Shown here: positions 48,062-59,907 of the stretch, piece after piece
Numbering within the stretch: the stretch's first letter is position 1
Layout of the letters: every line of letters begins with the position of its first letter
Source: Paracyclopina nana
Lineage: Eukaryota; Arthropoda; Copepoda; Cyclopoida; Cyclopettidae
Length of the DNA stretch: 64,000 bases
Reading direction: 5' to 3'
Assembly: GCA_019096065.1 (NCBI GenBank)
Contig: JAGUCH010000002.1
Location: 198,501 to 262,500, forward strand
The notes under the pieces: generated by a model
Told to the model about the DNA's origin: nothing
The model's input: the letters and a program-made list of their open reading frames with translations, nothing else
Database searches by the model: none
Position numbers and translations under genes: made by a program

Positions 48062-51000
48062 CAAATTTTCAGCAGAGCTCAGCAAAGGGTCAAGAATGCT
48101 GAGACTGCTCTTAGCTGAAAAAAAGTACTACTGTGGGCGTTTCAGGGCAGCCAAAAAACGGTTTTTGTAGATCCTTGCTGAATCTACAGGTTGGGGTTGA
48201 CTCAGGTGCCTCAAATTTTCAGCAGAGCTCAGCATTGGGTCAAGAATGCTGAGTCAGGTCTCAGAAGTGAGTAAATGACTCATTTTTGTATTTCCATTTT
48301 ATGCTTGTCAACATTCAGTACATGGGCAGTAGCTAGCAGTTTGTTGATACTCCTGAAATCGGCCCTAAAAATTGACTCAGCTGCCTCAAATTTTCAGCAG
48401 AGCTCAGCAAAGGGTCAAGAATGCTGAGACTGCTCTTAGCTGAAAAAAAGTACTACTGTGGGCGTTTCAGGGCAGCCAAAAAACGGTTTTTGTAGATCCT
48501 TGCTGAATCTACAGGTTGGGGTTGACTCAGGTGCCTCAAATTTTCAGCAAAACTCAGCATTGGGTCAAGAATGCTGAGTCAGGTCTCAGAAGTGAGTAAA
48601 TGACTCATTTTAGTATTTCCATTTTATGCTTGTCAACATTCAGTACATGGGCAGTAGCTAGCAGTTTGTTGATATTCCTGAAATCGGCCCTTAAAATTGA
48701 CTCAGCTGCCTCAAATTTTCAGCAGAGCTCAGCAAAGGGTCAAGAATGCTGAGACTGCTCTTAGCTGAAAAAAAGTACTACTGTGGGCGTTTCAGGGAAG
48801 CCAAAAAACGGTTTTTGTAGATCCTTGCTGAATCTATAGGTTGGGGTTGACTCAGGTGCCTCAAATTTTCAGCAAAACTCAGCATTGGGTCAAGAATGCT
48901 GAGTCAGGTCTCAGAAGTGAGTAAATGACTCATTTTTGTATTTCCATTTTATGCTTGTCAACATTCAGTCATGGGCAGTAGCTAGCAGTTTGTTGATACT
49001 CCTGAAATCGGCCCTAAAAATTGACTCAGCTGCCTCAAATTTTCAGCAGAGCTCAGCAAAGGGTCAAGAATGCTGAGACTGCTCTTAGCTGAAAAAAAGT
49101 ACTACTGTGGGCGTTTCAGGGCAGCCAAAAAACGGTTTTTGTAGATCCTTGCTGAATCTACAGGTTGGAGTTGACTCAGGTGCCTCAAATTCTCAGCTTA
49201 GCTCAGCATTGGGTCAAGAATGCTGAGTCAGGTCTCAGAAGTGAGTAAATGACTCATTTTTGTATTTCCATTTTATGCTTGTCAACATTCAGTACATGGG
49301 CAGTAGCTAGCAGTTTGTTGATACTCCTGAAATCGGCCCTAAAAATTGACTCAGCTGCCTCAAATTTTCAGCAGAGCTCAGCAAAGGGTCAAGAATGCTG
49401 AGACTGCTCTTAGCTGAAAAAAAGTACTACTGTGGGCGTTTCAGGGCAGCCAAAAAACGGTTTTTGTAGATCCTTGCTGAATCTACAGGTTGGGGTTGAC
49501 TCAGGTGCCTCAAATTTTCAGCAAAACTCAGCATTGGGTCAAGAATGCTGAGTCAGGTCTCAGAAGTGAGTAAATGACTCATTTTTGTATTTCCATTTTA
49601 TGCTTGTCAACATTCAGTACATGGGCAGTAGCTAGCAGTTTGTTGATACCCTGAAATCGGCCCTAAAAATTGACTCAGCTGCCTCAAATTTTCAGCAGAG
49701 CTCAGCAAAGGGTCAAGAATGCTGAGACTGCTCTTAGCTGAAAAAAAGTACTACTGTGGGCGTTTCAGGGCAGCCAAAAAACGGTTTTTGTAGATCCTTG
49801 CTGAATCTACAGGTTGGGGTTGACTCAGGTGCCTCAAATTTTCAGCAAAACTCAGCATTGGGTCAAGAATGCTGAGTCAGGTCTCAGAAGTGAGTAAATG
49901 ACTCATTTTGTATTTCCATTTATGCTTGTCAACATTCAGTACATGGGCAGTAGCTAGCAGTTTGTTGATACTCCTGAAATCGGCCCTAAAAATTGACTCA
50001 GCTGCCTCAAATTTTCAGCAGAGCTCAGCAAAGGGTCAAGAATGCTGAGACTGCTCTTAGCTGAAAAAAAGTACTACTGTGGGCGTTTCAGGGCAGCCAA
50101 AAAACGGTTTTTGTAGATCCTTGCTGAATCTACAGGTTGGGGTTGACTCAGGTGCCTCAAATTTTCAGCAAAACTCAGCATTGGGTCAAGAATGCTGAGT
50201 CAGGTCTCAGAAGTGAGTAAATGACTCATTTTTGTATTTCCATTTTATGCTTGTCAACATTCAGTACATGGGCAGTAGCTAGCAGTTTGTTGATACTCCT
50301 GAAATCGGCCCTAAAAATTGACTCAGCTGCCTCAAATTTTCAGCAGAGCTCAGCAAAGGGTCAAGAATGCTGAGACTGCTCTTAGCTGAAAAAAAGTACT
50401 ACTGTGGGCGTTTCAGGGCAGCCAAAAAACGGTTTTTGTAGATCCTTGCTGAATCTACAGGTTGGGGTTGACTCAGGTGCCTCAAATTTTCAGCAAAACT
50501 CAGCATTGGGTCAAGAATGCTGAGTCAGGTCTCAGAAGTGAGTAAATGACTCATTTTTGTATTTCCATTTTATGCTTGTCAACATTCAGTCATGGGCAGT
50601 AGCTAGCAGTTTGTTGATACTCCTGAAATCGGCCCTAAAAATTGACTCAGCTGCCTCAAATTTTCATCAGAGCTCAGCAAAGGGTCAAGAATGCTGAGAC
50701 TGCTCTTAGCTGAAAAAAAGTACTACTGTGGGCGTTTCAGGGCAGCCAAAAAACGGTTTTTGTAGATCCTTGCTGAATCTACAGGTTGGAGTTGACTCAG
50801 GTGCCTCAAATTCTCAGCTTAGCTCAGCATTGGGTCAAGAATGCTGAGTCAGGTCTCAGAAGTGAGTAAATGACTCATTTTTGTATTTCCATTTTATGCT
50901 TGTCAACATTCAGTACATGGGCAGTAGCTAGCAGTTTGTTGATACTCCTGAAATCGGCCCTAAAAATTGACTCAGCTGCCTCAAATTTTCAGCAGAGCTC

Positions 51001-54000
51001 AGCAAAGGGTCAAGAATGCTGAGACTGCTCTTAGCTGAAAAAAAGTACTACTGTGGGCGTTTCAGGGCAGCCAAAAAACGGTTTTTGTAGATCCTTGCTG
51101 AATCTACAGGTTGGGGTTGACTCAGGTGCCTCAAATTTTCAGCAAAACTCAGCATTGGGTCAAGAATGCTGAGTCAGGTCTCAGAAGTGAGTAAATGACT
51201 CATTTTTGTATTTCCATTTTATGCTTGTCAACATTCAGTACATGGGCAGTAGCTAGCAGTTTGTTGATACTCCTGAAATCGGCCCTAAAAATTGACTCAG
51301 CTGCCTCAAATTTTCAGCAGAGCTCAGCAAAGGGTCAAGAATGCTGAGACTGCTCTTAGCTGAAAAAAAGTACTACTGTGGGCGTTTCAGGGCAGCCAAA
51401 AAACGGTTTTTGTAGATCCTTGCTGAATCTACAGGTTGGGGTTGACTCAGGTGCCTCAAATTTTTAGCAAAACTATGCATTGGGTCAAGAATGCTGAGTC
51501 AGGTCTCAGAAGTGAGTAAATGACTCATTTTTGTATTTCCATTTTATGCTTGTCAACATTCAGTACATGGGCAGTAGCTAGCAGTTTGTTGATACCCTGA
51601 AATCAGCCCTAAAAATTGACTCAGCTGCCTCAAATTTTCAGCAGAGCTCAGCAAAGGGTCAAGAATGCTGAGACTGCTCTTAGCTGAAAAAAAATTCTAC
51701 TGTGGGCGTTTCAGGGCAGCCAAAAAACGGTTTTTGTAGATCCTTGCTGAATCTACAGGTTGGGGTTGACTCAGGTGCCTCAAATTTTCAGCAAAACTCA
51801 GCATTGGGTCAAGAATGCTGAGTCAGGTCTCAGAAGTGAGTAAATGACTCATTTTTGTATTTCCATTTTATGCTTGTCAACATTCAGTACATGGGCAGTA
51901 GCTAGCAGTTTGTTGATACTCCTGAAATCGGCCCTAAAAATTGACTCAGCTGCCTCAAATTTTCAGCAGAGCTCAGCAAAGGGTCAAGAATGCTGAGACT
52001 GCTCTTAGCTGAAAAAAAGTACTACTGTGGGCGTTTCAGGGCAGCCAAAAAACGGTTTTTGTAGATCCTTGCTGAATCTACAGGTTGGGGTTGACTCAGG
52101 TGCCTCAAATTTTCAGCAAAACTCAGCATTGGGTCAAGAATGCTGAGTCAGGTCTCAGAAGTGAGTAAATGACTCATTTTAGTATTTCCATTTTATGCTT
52201 GTCAACACTCAGTACATGGGCAGTAGCTAGCAGTTTGTTGATATTCCTGAAATCGGCCCTGAAAATTGACTCAGCTGCCTCAAATTTTCATCAGAGCTCA
52301 GCAAAGGGTCAAGAATGCTGAGACTGCTCTTAGCTGAAAAAAAGTACTACTGTGGGCGTTTCAGGGCAGCCAAAAAACGGTTTTTGTAGATCCTTGCTGA
52401 ATCTACAGGTTGGGGTTGACTCAGGTGCCTCAAATTTTCAGCAAAACTCAGCATTGGGTCAAGAATGCTGAGTCAGGTCTCAGAAGTGAGTAAATGACTC
52501 ATTTTTGTATTTCCATTTTATGCTTGTCAACATTCAGTCATGGGCAGTAGCTAGCAGTTTGTTGATACTCCTGAAATCGGCCCTAAAAATTGACTCAGCT
52601 GCCTCAAATTTTCATCAGAGCTCAGCAAAGGGTCAAGAATGCTGAGACTGCTCTTAGCTGAAAAAAAGTACTACTGTGGGCGTTTCAGGGCAGCCAAAAA
52701 ACGGTTTTTGTAGATCCTTGCTGAATCTACAGGTTGGGGTTGACTCAGGTGCCTCAAATTTTCAGCAAAACTCAGCATTGGGTCAAGAATGCTGAGTCAG
52801 GTCTCAGAAGTGAGTAAATGACTCATTTTTGTATTTCCATTTTATGCTTGTCAACATTCAGTACATGGGCAGTAGCTAGCAGTTTGTTGATACTCCTGAA
52901 ATCGGCCCTAAAAATTGACTCAGCTGCCTCAAATTTTCATCAGAGCTCAGCAAAGGGTCAAGAATGCTGAGACTGCTCTTAGCTGAAAAAAAGTACTACT
53001 GTGGGCGTTTCAGGGCAGCCAAAAAACGGTTTTTGTAGATCCTTGCTGAATCTACAGGTTGGGGTTGACTCAGGTGCCTCAAATTTTCAGCAAAACTCAG
53101 CATTGGGTCAAGAATGCTGAGTCAGGTCTCAGAAGTGAGTAAATGACTCATTTTAGTATTTCCATTTTATGCTTGTCAACACTCAGTACATGGGCAGTAG
53201 CTAGCAGTTTGTTGATATTCCTGAAATCGGCCCTGAAAATTGACTCAGCTGCCTCAAATTTTCAGCAGAGCTCAGCAAAGGGTCAAGAATGCTGAGACTG
53301 CTCTTAGCTGAAAAAAAGTACTACTGTGGGCGTTTCAGGGCAGCCAAAAAACGGTTTTTGTAGATCCTTGCTGAATCTACAGGTTGGGGTTGACTCAGGT
53401 GCCTCAAATTTTCAGCAAAACTCAGCATTGGGTCAAGAATGCTGAGTCAGGTCTCAGAAGTGAGTAAATGACTCATTTTTGTATTTCCATTTTATGCTTG
53501 TCAACATTCAGTCATGGGCAGTAGCTAGCAGTTTGTTGATACTCCTGAAATCGGCCCTAAAAATTGACTCAGCTGCCTCAAATTTTCATCAGAGCTCAGC
53601 AAAGGGTCAAGAATGCTGAGACTGCTCTTAGCTGAAAAAAAGTACTACTGTGGGCGTTTCAGGGCAGCCAAAAAACGGTTTTTGTAGATCCTTGCTGAAT
53701 CTACAGGTTGGGGTTGACTCAGGTGCCTCAAATTTTCAGCAAAACTCAGCATTGGGTCAAGAATGCTGAGTCAGGTCTCAGAAGTGAGTAAATGACTCAT
53801 TTTTGTATTTCCATTTTATGCTTGTCAACATTCAGTCATGGGCAGTAGCTAGCAGTTTGTTGATACTCCTGAAATCGGCCCTAAAAATTGACTCAGCTGC
53901 CTCAAATTTTCATCAGAGCTCAGCAAAGGGTCAAGAATGCTGAGACTGCTCTTAGCTGAAAAAAAGTACTACTGTGGGCGTTTCAGGGCAGCCAAAAAAC

Positions 54001-54494
54001 GGTTTTTGTAGATCCTTGCTGAATCTACAGGTTGGAGTTGACTCAGGTGCCTCAAATTTTCAGCAAAACTCAGCATTGGGTCAAGAATGCTGAGTCAGGT
54101 CTCAGAAGTGAGTAAATGACTCATTTTTGTATTTCCATTTTATGCTTGTCAACATTCAGTACATGGGCAGTAGCTAGCAGTTTGTTGATACCCTGAAATC
54201 AGCCCTAAAAATTGACTCAGCTGCCTCAAATTTTCATCAGAGCTCAGCAAAGGGTCAAGAATGCTGAGACTGCTCTTAGCTGAAAAAAAGTACTACTGTG
54301 GGCGTTTCAGGGCAGCCAAAAAACGGTTTTTGTAGATCCTTGCTGAATCTACAGGTTGGGGTTGACTCAGGTGCCTCAAATTTTCAGCAAAACTCAGCAT
54401 TGGGTCAAGAATGCTGAGTCAGGTCTCAGAAGTGAGTAAATGACTCATTTTTGTATTTCCATTTTATGCTTGTCAACATTCAGTACATGGGCAG
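48062..54494 (-). repeat. 325-bp satellite array, right block (inverted)
   Basis: About 19.8 units of the same 325-bp repeat as at 21131-24570, in reverse orientation and very homogeneous; unit subtypes (CAGTCATGGG against CAGTACATGGG, TTTTCATCAG against TTTTCAGCAG) recur in order, indicating multi-unit amplification. The array begins 52 bp after the innexin stop at AAATTTTCAGCAGAGCTC, the same point of the unit where the left array ends, and stops at ATGGGCAGTA. Confidence 0.97.
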
Positions 54495-54495
54495 T

Positions 54496-55029
54496 ATGAA
54501 AGTTGCTTTTAAAAATACAAAGAATTAAAATTCCGCTTTCACTATTTAACATAAAATAAAGATAATTTGATGCAGTTTCAGAAAATGTGAAAAAAATAAT
54601 TTTGTGACTTTGCTTTGCTGAGATATTGCAAAAATTCGGGCAATTACCTCTGAGACCTTTGTGCGCTTGTTGTGTGCCAACATGAAAATTGCTTTTAAAA
54701 ATTATAAAGAATTAAAATTTGGCTTTTGTTATTTAACAAACAATAAAGATAATTTGATGCAACTTCCATTTTTGGACTTTGATTTGCTGAGATAATGCCA
54801 AAATTCGGGCAATTAATCCAATGTTGCTAAAGTATCACACAACCCAAGCACACAATGGCTCACAATGGCCCACAATGGCACACAATGATGGCACATAATG
54901 GCACACAACGGCACACAATGGCACACAATGATGGCACACAATGGCACACAATGATGGCACACAATGGCCCACAATGGCACACAATGGCACACAATGGCAC
55001 ACAATGGCCCACAATGGCCCACAATGGCA
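54496..55029 (+). repeat. ~180-bp repeat (two units) plus GCACACAATGG minisatellite
   Basis: Two units start TGAAAGTTGCTTTTAAAAAT (54496) and TGAAAATTGCTTTTAAAAAT (about 54683) and share AATTTGATGCA, GACTTTG, TTTGCTGAGATA and AAATTCGGGCAATTA. From 54845 to 55029 follow about 16 short units of (G)GCACACAATG. Inverted relatives of the ~180-bp unit lie at 55040-55325 and 56258-56965. Confidence 0.88.
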
Positions 55030-55329
55030 GTAATTGCCCGACTTTTTGCGTTATCTCAGCAAAGCAAAGTCAGAAAATTGATTTGTTTACATTTTCAGAA
55101 ATAAATTCGCACAAAAAAAGTCACAAGAGTGGTCACAAGAGCAGTCTCAAAAGTGGTCGCAAAAGTGTGCTTTTAGTTTGCCATCATTGTGTGCCATTGT
55201 GTGCTTTATTTGTTAACAACAATTGATTTAGCTGTAATTGCCTGAATTTGTGCATTATCTCAGCAAAGCAAAATCAGAAAAATAATTTGAAAACATTTTT
55301 GGAAACTGAATCAAATTATTATTACTTTA
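55030..55329 (-). repeat. Inverted ~180-bp units
   Basis: TAATTGCCCGACTTTTTGCG, TTATCTCAGCAAAGCAAAGT and CATTTTNNGAAA are the reverse complement of the units at 54496-54845; a second unit starts near 55230. The last unit is cut at 55329 by the element that follows. Confidence 0.8.
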
Positions 55330-56257
55330 GGCCAATTTCATATTATCGGACTCCTACCCTTGGATCGACAACGGATCGTCCGTGGATAGACTACGACGAA
55401 CCGGCCTTGCATCGACAAAACGGATCATCCGTGGACCGACTGTCAGAACACACAGTCCTTGGATAGACCAGGACTGACATGTATTAGGTTAGACAAGAAA
55501 AACGAAATGTACTTGGATCGACAAGAAAAACGAAATGTACTTGGATCGACAAGACGAATCGTCCTTGGATCGACTATGAGAACATACAGTCCTTGGATAG
55601 AACAAAAGTTTTTGTTGAATTCTAACATTGTACAGTACGTTCTAGCTGTCGATCCAAGGACGATCCGTTTTTCGATGCAGGGACAGTCAGTTATGTCAGT
55701 CTATCCTAGCACAGTTCGTTCTAGTCGACCTAGGTCATGCTAAGTCATAGTAGTCGATCCAAGGACTATCCGTCTCGTCGATCCAGGGACTATGAGTTCT
55801 GTCTGTCTATCCAAGGACGATCTGTTGCAGTCTATCCAGGGACAGTATGTCCTAGTCGATCCAAGTACGGCCGCCCATATTATCGAAGTCAAGCTAAGGC
55901 AAGCTAAGCTAGGTTCTTTGGAGGCTAATATCTCAGCAAATACTGAGTGTATTGGCACCAAATTTGGTAGGATTCATCAAAATGTCAACCAATAGCTGCG
56001 TTCCAAATTTGGTTAAGTTCCGAGGCCGTTTAGAGGAGGTCATTTTCTAAGCAAAGCTAGGTATCTAGCTAGTCTTTTTAGGCAGGTAAAGTCAGCCTAT
56101 GGAAGGGATCCTTAGATTCATTTGAAATTTGGTATGGTGGCTTATTAGGCTCTTCTTATGAATCCTACCAAATTTGGTGCCAATCGACTTAATAGTTGCT
56201 GAGCTATAAGCCTCAAAAGTACCTTGCTTTTTTTAGCTTGTCTATGTGAAATTGGCC
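55330..56257. mobile_element. 928-bp DNA transposon with GGCCAATTTCA ends
   Basis: GGCCAATTTCA at 55330-55340 and TGAAATTGGCC at 56247-56257 form an 11-bp perfect inverted repeat. The flanks (CTTTA before, TTTTA after) join to the ~180-bp repeat, whose intact copy at 56509-56550 shows the uninterrupted target, so a short duplication of about 4 bp (TTTA-like) is probable. The interior has a GGATCGAC / CCTTGGATCG minisatellite (55360-55870) and a ~27-bp inverted repeat around ATTGGCACCAAATTTGGTAG (55949-55978 with 56157-56186). Non-autonomous. Confidence 0.75.
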
Positions 56258-56965
56258 TTTTATGTTACATAGTGAAAGCCAAATTTTAATTCTTTGTTGT
56301 GTGCCATTGTGTGCCTTTGTGGGCCATTGTGGGCCGTTGTGTGCCATTGTGTGTCTTTGTGTGCCATTGTGGGCCATTGTGTGCCATCATTGTGTGCCAT
56401 TGTGTGCTTTATTTGTTAACAACAATTGCTTTTGCTGTAATTGCCTGAATTTTTGCATTATCTCAGCAAAGCAAAGTCAGAAAAATTATTTGTTTACATT
56501 TTTGGAAACTGCATCAAATTATCTTTATTTTATGTTTCATAGTGAAAGCCAAATTTTAATTCCTTTTATTTTTAAAAGCAACTTTCATGTTGGCACACAA
56601 CAAGCACACAAAGGTCGTAGCAGTAATTGCCCGAATTTTTGCATTATCTCAGCAAAGCAAAGTCAGAAAATTAATTTGTTTACATTTTTGGAAACTGCAT
56701 CAAATTATCTTAATTTTTATTAAATAGTGAAAGCCATTGTGTGCCATTGTTTGCCGATATGTGCCATCATTGTGCGCAAATGTGTGCTTTTTTTGTTAAC
56801 ACCAATTGAAACAATTGATCTAGCTGTAATTGCCGAAATTTTGGTATTATCTCAGCAAGGCAATGTCAGTAAATTAAATAGCTCAAATTATGTTTTGTTA
56901 AATAAAATAAGCAAAATTGTAATTCCTTATATTTTTAAAAAAGTACTTTTATATTTGGCACACAT
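56258..56965 (-). repeat. Inverted ~180-bp units with TGTGTGCCATTG minisatellite
   Basis: About four degenerate units of the repeat at 54496 in reverse orientation, each with ATTATCTCAGCAAAGCAAAG and, in most, TTTAAAAGCAACTTTCATG-like ends. TGTGTGCCATTG runs (56300-56410) are the inverted form of the 54845-55029 minisatellite. The whole 54496-56965 block is thus an inverted pair. Confidence 0.82.
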
Positions 56966-57132
56966 CTAAGCTAAAAACATGCAACCACTTTCCAACTTAC
57001 TTTTACGAATCAATTATTTTTTTTTTAAATTTGATGTGCGCCTTTTAGTAATTGTGTGCCGGTTGTGTGCCTTGTGGGTGGTGTGGGCATTGTGTGCCAA
57101 TTGTGGGCATTGTGTGCCTTTTAGTAGGAGCG
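56966..57132. other. Degenerate TGTGTGCC-rich spacer
   Basis: AT-rich sequence, then loosely repeated TTGTGTGCC and GTGTGGGCATTG. No gene seen. Confidence 0.5.
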
Positions 57133-57241
57133 GTACATCCTGCTAGGTGAAAGTGTGGTTAGGCAGCGCGGCTCGTACTATGCTACTATACTACTATATT
57201 ACTGAAGGACGACGCGCTAGCGACATGAATGGTGAAAGTTA
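57133..57241 (+). repeat. Intact copy of the ~110-bp interspersed repeat (empty site)
   Basis: It joins without interruption the two sequences that flank the transposon at 9290-10602 (9265-9289 and 10603-10690), so it represents the pre-insertion state, with a single TG at 57156-57157. Confidence 0.85.
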
Positions 57242-57339
57242 AAAAGGCCACATAACGGCCGCGACTGCATAGGCAGGGATCAAATGCAAGCAAAACTTTA
57301 TTTATTTTCACAAAAAATATAGATTACGCCGTGTGAACT

Positions 57340-57430
57340 TGTGTTTGGTGTGTTCACCGTGTTCGGTGTGTTCGCCCGTGTTCGCTGTGTTCGCCCGTGT
57401 TCGGTGTGTTCGCCCGTGTTCGCCCGTGAT
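57340..57430 (-). repeat. Short inverted arm of the CGAACAC minisatellite
   Basis: About eight short units such as GTGTTCGCCCGTGTTCG, the reverse complement of the long array at 59908-60945, placed next to the left terminal repeat. Confidence 0.9.
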
Positions 57431-57439
57431 TTTTGCTTC

Positions 57440-58870
57440 TAGTTTAAAAAAATGTCAAAAAATATGCTAGTTGCAGTTCTTATTTTGCACTAGGAGACCA
57501 GTCTTGTCAAAACTAGATGAAAAAAAGGCCAAAGTTTGGTCTTTGTCAAAAAATGCAATTATGCTCTAGCAATTATTCACTTACGCGACTTTCGCTCCTA
57601 GCTAAAAAAGTTAAAAAAAATATGCTATTTTCAGTTCTTATTTTGCACTAGGAGACCAGTCCTGTCAAAACTAGATGAAAAAAAGGCCAAAGTTTGGTCT
57701 TTGTCAAAAAATGCAATTATGCTCTATCAAGTGTTCCCATTACGGGATTTTCGCTCCTAGCTCAAAAGTTGAAAAAAATATGCTAGTTGCAGTTCTTATT
57801 TTGCACTAGGAGACCAGTCCTGTCAAAACTAGATGAAAAAAAGGCCAAGGTTTGGCCTTTGCCAAAAAATGCAATTTTGCTCTGCCAATTATTCACGTTA
57901 TGCGAGTTTCGCTTCTAGTTTAAAAAATGTCAAAAATATGCTAGTTGCAGTTCTTATTTTGCACTAAGAGACCAGTCTTCTCAATACTAAATGAAGGAAA
58001 GGCCAAAGTTTGGCCTTTGTCAAACAATGCAATTTTGCTCCTGCAATTATTCACGTTACGCGATTTTTGCTCCTTTTTATAAAAAAAAATGTCCAAAAAT
58101 ATGCTAGTTTCAGCACTAGGAGACTAGTCTTGTCAAAACTAGGTGAAAGGAAGGCCAAGGTTTGGCCTTTGCGAAAAAATGCAATTTTGCTCAGGCAATT
58201 AATCACGTTACGCGATTTTTGCTCCTAGGTTAAAAAAATGTCCAAAAAATATGCTAGTTTCAGATCTTATTTTGCACTAGGAGACCAGTCCTGTCAAAAC
58301 TAGAGGAAAAAAAGGCCAAGGTTTGGCCTTTGTCAAAAAATGCAATTATGCTCTAGCAATTGTTCACATTACGCGATTTTTGCTCCTAGGTTAAAAAATG
58401 TCCAAAAAATATGCTAGTTTCAGTTCTTATTTTGCACTAGGAGACCAGTCCTGTCAAAACTAGATGAAAAAAGGCCAAAGTTTGGTCTTTGTCAAAATGC
58501 AATTTTGCTCTTGCAATTATTCACGTTACTCGAGTTTCGCTTCTAGATTAAAAAAATGTCAAAAAAATATGCTAGTTGCAGTTCTTATTTTGCACTAGGA
58601 GACCAGTCCTGTCAAAACTAGATGAAAAAAAGGCCAAAGTTTGGTCTTTGTCAAAAAATGCAATTTTGCTCTAGCAATTGCTCACGTTACGCGATTTTCG
58701 CTCCTAGCTCAAAACATTGAAAAAAATATGCTATTTTCAGTTCTTATTTTGCACTAGGAGACCAGTCATGTCAAAACTAGATGAAAAAAAGGCCAAAGTT
58801 TGGTCTTTGTCAAAATGCAATTTTGCTCTAGCAATTGCTCACGTTACGCGATTTTCGCTCCTTGATCCAA
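57440..58870 (+). repeat. ~160-bp satellite array inside the foldback-like element
   Basis: About nine units of 155-165 bp with TTTGCACTAGGAGACCAGTC, CTGTCAAAACTAGATGAAAA, GGCCAAAGTTTGGTCTTTGT, CACGTTACGCGATTTT and ATATGCTAGTTGCAG. Diverged relatives are in kinase intron 5 (4830-5212). Confidence 0.93.
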
Positions 58871-59099
58871 ATATATGTAAATTCCACGTCCCGTTATTAA
58901 TATGCTGAGATATCTGTAAATTACTGTCACGGTCAGCAAAGAAGATCGTCTTGCTGAGCGAACTAAGTTAGTACAATATAAGAATTCATCCAATTCACAC
59001 GTATCATTCATGTCTTCATAAATTAAGTATATTTTCGATATTAGCACTCTGAAGTCTCCATTAGACCGTTGTTGATTCGTGGCGCTTTTCTGGTCATTC
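58871..59099. other. Single-copy AT-rich segment
   Basis: About 230 bp between two satellites within the element. The only longer open frame (58844-59047 -) has no recognisable domain. Confidence 0.4.
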
Positions 59100-59535
59100 G
59101 TTTTTTTCTTAGTAGTTTATTAGCAGCATTACGCGATGCGCAAGTTTCGGCTCTCGCATAATCAAAAATGAGTCAAAGTTTGACTTTGCCTCACACTTAG
59201 GGTCCAGATGCCTCAAATAATTAGCCACTACTGACATTTTGACTCAAATTTGACCTAGTCTAGAATTTAGGATTTTCTTAGTAGTTTATTAGCAGCATTA
59301 CGCGATGCGCAAGTTTCGGCTCTCGCATAATCAAAAACTGAGTCAACGTTTGCCTTTGCCTCACATTTAGGGTCCAAATGCCTCAAATAATTAGCCACTA
59401 CTGACATTTTGACTCAAATTTGACCTAGTCCAGAATTTCGTATTTTCTTAGTAGTTTATTAGCAGCATTACGCGATGCGCAAGTTTCGGCTCTCGCATAA
59501 TCAAAAATGAGTCAAGTTTGACTGGCTCTGCAGAC
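59100..59535 (+). repeat. Three diverged units of the 169-bp satellite family
   Basis: ACGCGATGCGCAAGTTTCGG, ATGAGTCAAAGTTTGACTTT, CCTCAAATAATTAGCCACTA and ACTCAAATTTGACCTAGTC recur about every 180 bp (CGCGATGCG near 59131, 59299, 59469). They are clearly related to 15451-18215 but diverged and longer. Confidence 0.85.
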
Positions 59536-59907
59536 TTTGCCTATCTGGCTCCAATTTGAACCTCTGAAGTCAGGTTGATCTCCTCTAAAGGTTTATTAGC
59601 AGTCCAAGTTATTCGCGGAAAATTCCAATTTAGAATGCTATTAGTACTCAATACAAGAAAACAGTAGAAGGAAGACTTGGCTGCACGAATCCCCCCTTTT
59701 CCAGTTCTTTTAAGCCCCCAAAAACCGAAAATTCGGGTCCTAAATGAAAAAGTAAACAAAGTCTATATTAGTAAACTTCGGGGAGCAATATCTCAGCAAC
59801 AGAGCGCCCCAGCTCACTACTTTTTGCGGCTATTAATTTGTCTTGACTTTTATTTGTACTCAAATTCTCTCAGCGCATTTTCATTTACGAAGTTCTGTGA
59901 TTTCTGT
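59536..59907. other. Single-copy segment before the 19-bp array
   Basis: About 370 bp with no recognised gene. The first ~50 codons of a frame entering the minisatellite begin here (59677) but match no known family. Confidence 0.4.

Noticed and set aside
54813-55226. Cysteine/histidine-rich frames (CVPLCAIVCHC and MAHNGTQRHT types)
   Set aside because: They are translations of the GCACACAATGG minisatellite in opposite directions.
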